Shown piece after piece: positions 57,648 through 64,000 of a DNA stretch of 64,000 bases. Made by a program: the position numbers and the translations under genes. Every line of letters begins with the position of its first letter. Positions within the stretch are counted from its first letter, which is position 1. The DNA is from Yponomeuta sedellus (Eukaryota > Arthropoda > Insecta > Lepidoptera > Yponomeutidae): the NCBI GenBank assembly GCA_934045075.1, contig OW203722.1:14384796-14448795 (forward strand). Reading direction: 5' to 3'. The notes under the pieces were generated by a model. It saw only the letters and a program-made list of their open reading frames with translations. It was not told where the DNA came from and did not search any database.

Positions 57648-58275
57648 TGGATTGATTGATTGATTATTGATTGATTATTGATTGATTGATCGATCGATCG
57701 GTCGGTCGGTCGGTCGGTCGTTCGGTCGGTCGGTCGGTCGGTCGGTCGGTCGGTCGGTCGGTCGGTCGGTCGGTCGGTCGGTCGGTCGGTCGGTCGGTCG
57801 GTCGGTCGGTCGGTCGGTCGGTCGGTCGGTCGGTCGGTCGGTCGGTCGGTCGGTCGGTCGGTCGGTCGGTCGGTCGGTCGGTCGGTCGGTCGGTCGGTCG
57901 GTCGGTCGGTCGGTCGGTCGGTCGGTCGGTCGGTCGGTCGGTCGGTCGGTCGGTCGGTCGGTCGGTCGGTCGGTCGGTCGGTCGGTCGGTCGGTCGGTCG
58001 GTCGGTCGGTCGGTCGGTCGGTCGGTCGGTCGGTCGGTCGGTCGGTCGGTCGGTCGGTCGGTCGGTCGGTCGGTCGGTCGGTCGGTCGGTCGGTCGGTCG
58101 GTCGGTCGGTCGGTCGGTCGGTCGGTCGGTCGGTCGGTCGGTCGGTCGGTCGGTCGGTCGGTCGGTCGGTCGGTCGGTCGGTCGGTCGGTCGGTCGGTCG
58201 GTCGGTCGGTCGGTCGGTCGGTCGGTCGGTCGGTCGGTCGGTCGGTCGGTCGGTCGGTCGGTCGGTTGGTTGATG
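57648..58275 (+). repeat. (GGTC)n microsatellite with graded edges
   Basis: Starts as (GATT)n with ATT interruptions, changes to (GATC)n at about 57688-57699, then to about 141 units of GGTC up to about 58264 with one variant unit (57720-57721). It ends GGTT, GGTT, GATG. The Ser-Val-Gly-Arg frames are artefacts. Confidence 0.98.
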
Positions 58276-58325
58276 CTTGGAATGATATTTATAAGACCTA
58301 TTTTAATGTAAATTAGCTAATAATG

Positions 58326-58606
58326 AAGCGCTCGTGGCCTAGTGGTTAAGCAACAAAAGACACGGTTAGGTACTGAATGGGTGACCGACCGTGACTCTCG
58401 CTAGTGGTTTTTTTTCTGAGCTTGGTGCCGGCTGTCATGTAATGGCAGTCGTTAAGCCATGTCGGAGGCCTTATGGGCGGCTTGATTACTTCTGTCACCA
58501 ACCCGGGCTTGGCCACCGTGGTGGAGTATGGCCTAACCTTGCTGCGATGCAGGAAGAGTCTCGTGCCCCAGCAGTGGGGATCTACAAAGGGTTGATATCG
58601 ATGGGT
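58326..58606 (+). mobile_element. SINE-C copy 5, near full length
   Basis: The head 'cgtggcctagtggttaag' is followed by the conserved body ('gtcatgtaatggcagtcgtt', 'gccttatgggcggcttgat') and the 3' end 'gggttgatatcgatg'. GCTTGGAATGAT at 58275-58286 and again at 58611-58622 is a likely 12 bp target duplication, suggesting that the element includes about 35 bases before the head. Confidence 0.8.
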
Positions 58607-58647
58607 ATGAGCTTGGAATGATTTTGACAAGAACAATTTAAATAGAA

Positions 58648-58705
58648 TTTAAAAAAAAGATGATAACAACGTATTTGCTTACGTTGTTATCATCTTTTTT
58701 TTAAA
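58648..58705. repeat. Perfect 26 bp stem-loop, 6-base loop
   Basis: The arms 58648-58673 and 58680-58705 are exact complements (A-run plus 'gatgataacaacgta'), with loop 'tttgct'. Could be a snap-back insertion or a small-RNA precursor; no other copy is seen in the window. Confidence 0.9.
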
Positions 58706-59129
58706 GTGTTTTGCTTAGTTTTGCAGGTACGTTTTTCAATTAAGATTTTGATCTTTACCTGGTCCAGCCTCGCAAACTTATTCATTACAGTGGCATGAGT
58801 TTAGAGTTGCATGATAGGCAGAATATTATCTTTTTACTTTATCAAGATAGGTTAGAATAAAAAACAAAACTAAGTACCTGGATATAAAAAGCATTATATA
58901 TACATTTATTACAATATTTACTTGATTTTCAGTCATACTCAACGTTTTAACGTAGGAATGTATCGAGTAGTCTCCAACTCTCCCACGCCAATAGCCAATA
59001 CAATAACAAACTTGAGAGTTTCTCTTTTTTTCCCCATAACTATCTAGTAACACAGAGGAAACTAGTAAGGAATATTTCTTATACGGCCCCCTCACTTTAG
59101 AGTTGTTCAAAACGACTGAAGTTAAGAGA

Positions 59130-62100
59130 CTAGTCATAGTTTCTTGTTTTCAATCTAAGTTGCACGCCGTTGTCCGATTCAGTGATGATTCTGTGCGCGA
59201 ACAGTGGCTGCGTGCCCGGGCCTCCTTCCAGGATCTCAAACCGCCTTACGATGCTGGAGAGCGTTGCCTTCATGGCCACCCAGGCGTACTTAAAACCTGC
59301 AGTGAATACGTAAACAAGTTTATTAAGCCACAATTGTGATTTTGGTTTATTCCCGATGTCCACTAATATTCATAGGTAAAGGTATTTATTTACATAAGAA
59401 TGAACCAGTAAGTGTTTAAATATATTTTAATACTAGCCACCGAACTTCATACCTCCTAACAGTCGATTCTTTATTTTTTTTTATTTTTCCCTCCGTAAGA
59501 ACCATCCACCTACTTCAAGGAATATTCTAAAAAAAGAATTAGCGAAATCGGTTCAGCTGCTCTCGAGATTTGCGCTTACCAACACATTCAGCGATTCATT
59601 TTTATATTATAGAAGATAAGCCTTTATTTCTTGACTTTTGCTTACGTACTTTACGTAATTATTATTAAAGTGTTGATATTTTCTAGTTAAAATAGTAAAT
59701 ATCAACACTTTAAAAGCAATATTAATAGCTTTCCAGTTACCATGTAAAAAGCTAGTATAAAAATAGTTAATAATTAGAATTTCATTAGACATAAAGTAAA
59801 TATGAAGAGAAGTACATAAAGTTAAATTGGATAACTGTAATTTTTTACAATCATTATAAAATTACTTCTAAATAAGGCATTATCAATAATTAAGTAGCAA
59901 TCTTAGTTACATTATTAATGAGTAATTCAATGCAAGCTTTAGCTTAAACAAAATATAAAGGAAAATTTATTAGTGTTTGTTACAGTTGTATTATTACATT
60001 ATTGATGTAACTTTGTCGCTAGAAAAACGTAGTTTGACGTAAGTAACATTACCAAGTTACGTAGTTACGATGTAACAATAAGAGGCGACACCGTAAGAGA
60101 GTTCGAAATAAAACTGTTACTTAATTCACGTGTTTTAAAACCTGTGGCGCGTCGCGAGAAACCAGTTACTTTACATCTCGTGAAAATCACGTAACTGCCC
60201 ACGCCTAGTTATAAACTGTACTACCTAGTAAGATACATTTGGAGAAAATTAAATGACCGCGAATTCCAACTAACTTTCCAAATTTCATTAAGGATTTGGG
60301 CGTAATTTTCATGCGGGTGTCACTAATGGACGTAGGTGCGTTGTAATAAATTGTTTCTGATTTACAGAAACCATAGGATAACTTACCGATACAGTTTCTG
60401 GGACCGGCGCTAAATGGTACGAATGCAAACGTGTTCATGGTTTTCAGAAACCTATCGGGATTAAACACTTCTGGGTCAGGATATACATCTGGATTTTGAA
60501 AAATCGCTTCATAGTAAACCACGACTGATGCACCTGCGGGCACAACTCTACCATCTGAAAACGAAATATGATTATGTATCTATTACTATTTATTTAATAA
60601 TATATTAAATATTAGATTTATTTTGTTTTACTTTCGACTTAATTATTAAATTGTGTGTGTTACAGTTGTTTTCGGAATTTCCAAACTCGGCATTTTACTA
60701 GTTATTGCACTGCCTCATCGAATTGTTCGAAAATATAACAGGCATACAGATTGTTCAGTATTTAGGGGTTATTAGTGGAATTTGAGATTTAGGCAGTTAC
60801 CTCCATTTTCTTGTACATAACTCAGCCAAGCAGGTCAATCTTTACATTTTAGTTGCAAAGTTGCCCTTAACGTGTAAGAAATTGGGGGTTAGTGAATTTA
60901 AGTTTATTTCGTCAACAATCGCGGCCATGAAATGTTAAATATGTACGAGCAACGCGAGCTATGAAAAATATTTATTTCTTCCGTGTTTTCGGTAGTCTTC
61001 GAAGGAGAATGTACCTTTTAATGTCAAATCCTGTTGCAATTGCCTGCTTATTTTAGGAACTGTAGGTATAGTCCGTATTGTCTCCTTAATGACATTCTCT
61101 AAGTACTTCATTTCGGTTAGATCTTTAATTGTTGGGTTTCGGGACAAATTATCACCGAAAATGAATTTTTGCTCCTCAATGACTCGTTTTTGGACGTCGG
61201 GATACATAGCCATAGAAAATAAAGCGTGGCTCAGAGTCATTGTTGTTGTGTAGTGGCCCTGAAAGAAGGAAAGTTAAAGCATCGTTCCTTACAAAACAAG
61301 TTGGTTAACTTTTGTTTTGAACTTAGTAACTTACAGTAAAGGCCAAAAGATTTATCTCTTCATTGATCATTGAGTCAGGCATGGGATCGCCGTTGGCCAA
61401 TTTACTCATAATCAAGTCGTCTAATAAATATGAGGATTCAGTAACTTTTTTTTCTATTTGAGAAACATCTGCATGAGGGTTGTTACATTTCATATTATCT
61501 ATTAGTTGGTTTAGTATAGCTCGCCTTTTCTTTAGGATCTGAAAAACAATAAAAAATTAACAGGCATTTGCTACACACTCATACTTGTCAGTAAGCAAAT
61601 ACGTACATCATTACTATTGTCTTGAATTACTTTGATGGTATCCTTCATAACTTGGTAATCAGAAGTGAACCGAAAAAGAGTTTCTACATGCCTCCAGTAA
61701 GAATAATAGTTTGTAGTAGCGATTTTAATGACTCTGTAAATAATAAAAAACAACTCATATTAAAGCAGCAGCTACCTTACCTTATTATTTTTAATTTGTT
61801 AATTAAAAAAAATGTATTGGCAAGTATCGACCACTATAGCTAGCATATGGTTGGGTGAGATACAGTAACTTACTTGCGACTCGCATTCAAGTATGGGTGA
61901 TCTAGTTGATCAAGTAGATTGGTGTCCACTCCCATCAAAGTACCTAAAGTGAAAAGTTATTTTGAACCATAGTGTACGGTTTCATCGAGTATAATGTTTT
62001 GTTGACGCGGAAAAGTGTTTTTAGTTTTTATTAATAAATTTATTTCTCCACGTACTGTCAAGAGAATAAGTTACGTGTTTCATTCTACTTACTAACTACA

Positions 62101-63222
62101 GAGCTTTACTCAAAAATATATAGTTTAGGAAAAAGTGCCGTGTAATAGAGCGCGTATTAAACTTGTATGCACAAAATAATATAACAGGAAACCTGATTGC
62201 TTCGTTCCGGACTAATTAATAAAAGGCAAGACTGTTTTACTTACAACATTCTGGGTAGAACAGTTCTTATTTCATGGCGCGGGATTCACTTAGTAATCGA
62301 TATTAATTAGACTTATTTTCAAAAACCACCCAGTTGCACCGCTGCTGCTTTTGTAGTAAATACACCTGTACTTACTGCAGAAAAGGTCATACATAAACGG
62401 TCTGACGTAGAGATACAGGTCAACAGTTCCCTTGTTCTCGTAGCAGCTAAGCGAATTCAACAGTTTTTCGCCCAAAGTATTAACTGCGGCAAGTTTTCGA
62501 TCCAGAGTTTTAAAGTGGAAACTCGAGGACATTAATTTGCGCGTGGACCGCCACCGCTCACCTGCAACCGTAGACCACGATGTTAATGAAAATTGCCCTG
62601 AAGTGAATGCCTCGGAAATAATTTGGTAAAGTGAAAAGTTTATTTAAGATAAAGTGGACTGAACTTCATTTGTGTGCGTAGGACGTCAACGGAATATTAG
62701 GAAGGTAGACATACCGGGAACCAGTTTCAAAAAATCCTTGTTTCTTTTGCCATTGTTTTATTTGAGAACTAGCTGCCTGGCCCCGGATTACACGTACCTA
62801 TGTTGTTTAATTAAAAGAAACACAAACTGTTTTTTTATAAGAACCTTGTCCTGACAATAATCAAACGCAGCAAAAAAAAAATTGGCGTAATTGTTCCAAC
62901 CGTTCACGCGTGATGCCGTGACCAAGAGAAAAGGGATTCATTTTTGTTTATAGATTAGAGGATCACTATACTCGTATGTGCATTAATCTTCATTTGATCA
63001 TTAATTTTGAGAAAATTGTGCATAAAGTACCTACATGTATATCTACACAGATATGAAAAGTAGAAAAAACGTGATACAAAAATGATTTAAAGCTTAAGTT
63101 TACAAGGAGCTTTTCCCGGAAAAGAGACCTTGAGACGTAGATACAGAGTTGCCAAAGAAAGGCATCATCGCCGCGTTCCGCTCGTCTGGCTTCAACAGCT
63201 CCGTTTGATGGCTTAGGATTAT
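59130..63222 (-). CDS. Cytochrome P450, clan 4 (CYP4/CYP340/CYP341-like), eight exons, N-terminus missing
   Basis: Exons in transcript order: 63222-63129, 62561-62376, 61943-61874, 61733-61607, 61538-61335, 61258-61015, 60554-60387, 59296-59130 (stop). Every junction is GT-AG, and phases match throughout, giving 419 residues. Clan-4 P450s are about 500 residues, so the membrane anchor and first 80 or so residues must come from exons further right. Landmarks: GERWRSTRKLM (helix C), TGHYTTTMTLSHALF (helix I), ENVIKETIRTIP (ExxR of helix K), FNPDRF (PERF motif) and FVPFSAGPRNCIG (haem-binding Cys), then FKYAWVAMKATLSSIVRRFEIL. These ER enzymes oxidise lipids, hormones or plant and insecticide compounds; the substrate is not readable. 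Helix I has Tyr where the family normally has Asp (GHDTT), which is odd. The donor after the first listed exon (CAAG|GTCTCT) is weak. The last intron (59297-60386) is long. Confidence 0.92.
59433..59612 (+). repeat. Dispersed lepidopteran repeat, copy 2 (in the last P450 intron)
   Basis: Aligns with 24416-24605, including 'tccgtaagaaccatcc' and 'ctctcgagatttgcgcttac'. It lies within the long final intron of the P450 and may partly explain the intron's length. Confidence 0.7.
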
Positions 63223-63727
63223 CTGAAACATGTTATCTAAAATAATACTTTTATAGGACTGCTAAAAAAACCAGTGTGTGTGTGAGTTTCTTCTCCTCAA
63301 TACAAGCAACATTTACTGTGAGGAGGTACTACGAAATTTTTTAATCACGTCATAAATATCAATAGTTTTATTAATTTGAATGTCGCAAGTGGTAAGGAAG
63401 ATCGGATATTTTTTCTCGTTATTTAGAATCTTCTCCAAAGTAAAAGTTCTTCGTATTAACGAGTAAAACCATTTTCGATATATACGGCAATTTTGCTATA
63501 TCCTGTATACCTAGTATTTTTCTTTATGACTGGATTGAGACCAAAAGGCTGAAGCGAGTGTGACAAAAGTCGGGAAAAATATCAACTAAAACTGGTCTGG
63601 CCTGGAGTCGCCTGAGGTGGCGCAGGGTCGAAAGTTCTGGACTGAACTGACTGAATTTGCATAGCATTGGGACCTCAGATCATGATCTGAGATTGGGACA
63701 CAAACGTACATTCTACGTCAAAAATAT
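63223..63727. other. Upstream or intronic DNA of the P450
   Basis: No N-terminal P450 exon (hydrophobic anchor plus proline hinge) could be found on the minus strand. A perfect 18 bp palindrome (CTCAGATCATGATCTGAG) lies at 63674-63691. Confidence 0.45.
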
Positions 63728-63729
63728 TA

Positions 63730-64000
63730 GGGGTTAAATTATGAAATTGCCGTTTTATTGCAATAGGTTCTTTGAATTGACATATAATCTTCATGGTTTG
63801 AGGTTTTCGAATGAAACTTTTTTCAAATGGTTTCTATGATGTTCTTTTTTTAAAAAATGTGAAACATTTGAATATCGACTTTCAATTGTTTTTGTTATTC
63901 AATTTAGACAAGAAAGATGGATACTGCGAAAATTCGAGTGATTTTTGAATACGAGTTCCGACGCGGAACTAACGCGGCAGAAACAGCCCGCAATATCAAT
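63730..64000 (+). mobile_element. mariner-like transposon, left part (runs off window)
   Basis: A TA at 63728-63729 precedes GGGGTTAAATTATGAAATTG, which resembles a mariner terminal inverted repeat. A transposase start follows about 190 bases later. The rest is outside the window. Confidence 0.75.
63917..64000 (+). CDS. mariner transposase, N-terminal 28 residues
   Basis: ATG at 63917 opens a frame beginning MDTAKIRVIFEYEFRRGTNA and ending TARNIN at the window edge. This matches the N-terminal DNA-binding helix pattern of mariner transposases (IR-x-(I/V)-x-x-(Y/F)-x-F-x-x-G, then AAETARNIN). The frame is intact as far as seen; the catalytic domain is not in view. Confidence 0.8.
   Translation, partial: MDTAKIRVIFEYEFRRGTNAAETARNIN

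Noticed and set aside
56886..58311. Long repetitive frames (HTYI, CMYV and SVGR repeats)
   Set aside because: Tetranucleotide microsatellites are open in several frames on one or both strands; not genes.
1..64000. CRISPR arrays, bacterial operons or phage genes
   Set aside because: Repeats here are SINEs, LTRs, microsatellites or tandem duplications; genes have introns and insect-type domains.

Overview
This 64 kb window is eukaryotic and most likely from a moth or butterfly (Lepidoptera). It is AT-rich, has GT-AG introns, carries insect-type genes (a leucine-rich-repeat surface protein, a peritrophin-like cuticle protein and a clan-4 cytochrome P450), and is crowded with SINE, LINE and DNA-transposon relics of types common in lepidopteran genomes. 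No bacterial operon, CRISPR array or rRNA gene was seen. The species cannot be named from sequence alone.

Layout. 0.3-1.4 kb: last exon of an LRR protein. 1.35-5.5 kb: a very young 2.08 kb tandem duplication running from the last codons of that gene into the LTR of a small Ty3/gypsy-like element (5.4-6.2 kb). 9.2-16.0 kb: a fold-back DNA element split by a 6.4 kb BEL/Pao retrotransposon with two apparently identical LTRs and a 5 bp target duplication, but a damaged polyprotein. 18.7-20.4 kb: a Tc1/mariner-superfamily element with DD82E spacing (Sailor-type), disabled by a catalytic substitution and a frameshift. 20-50 kb: gene-poor, with SINEs, MITEs and LINE fragments. 49.9-53.2 kb: a nest of four elements (TIR element, MITE, hAT, LINE). 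54.7-55.4 kb: a CPAP3/obstructor-like cuticle gene. 57.0-58.3 kb: two long tetranucleotide arrays. 59.1-63.2 kb: eight phase-consistent exons of a P450 on the minus strand. 63.7-64.0 kb: the start of a mariner element.

The most unusual content is a tRNA-derived SINE family (called SINE-A here) with six copies in the window. Four begin at the same internal breakpoint with an antisense tRNA-like segment and end with the sense 3' tail. Two of these (45.3-46.7 kb and 48.0-48.9 kb) are large, nearly perfect palindromes of whole SINE units, each flanked as one block by a 12-13 bp target-site duplication. One copy (38.5 kb) looks like a textbook twin-priming 5' inversion, and one (41.8 kb) is an ordinary 5'-truncated insertion. 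Together they suggest one retrotransposition process that makes hairpin and palindromic SINE insertions.

The three host genes are unrelated in function and independently transcribed; no operon-like organisation is implied. All calls rest on reading the sequence and on recalled family features; no database search was run.
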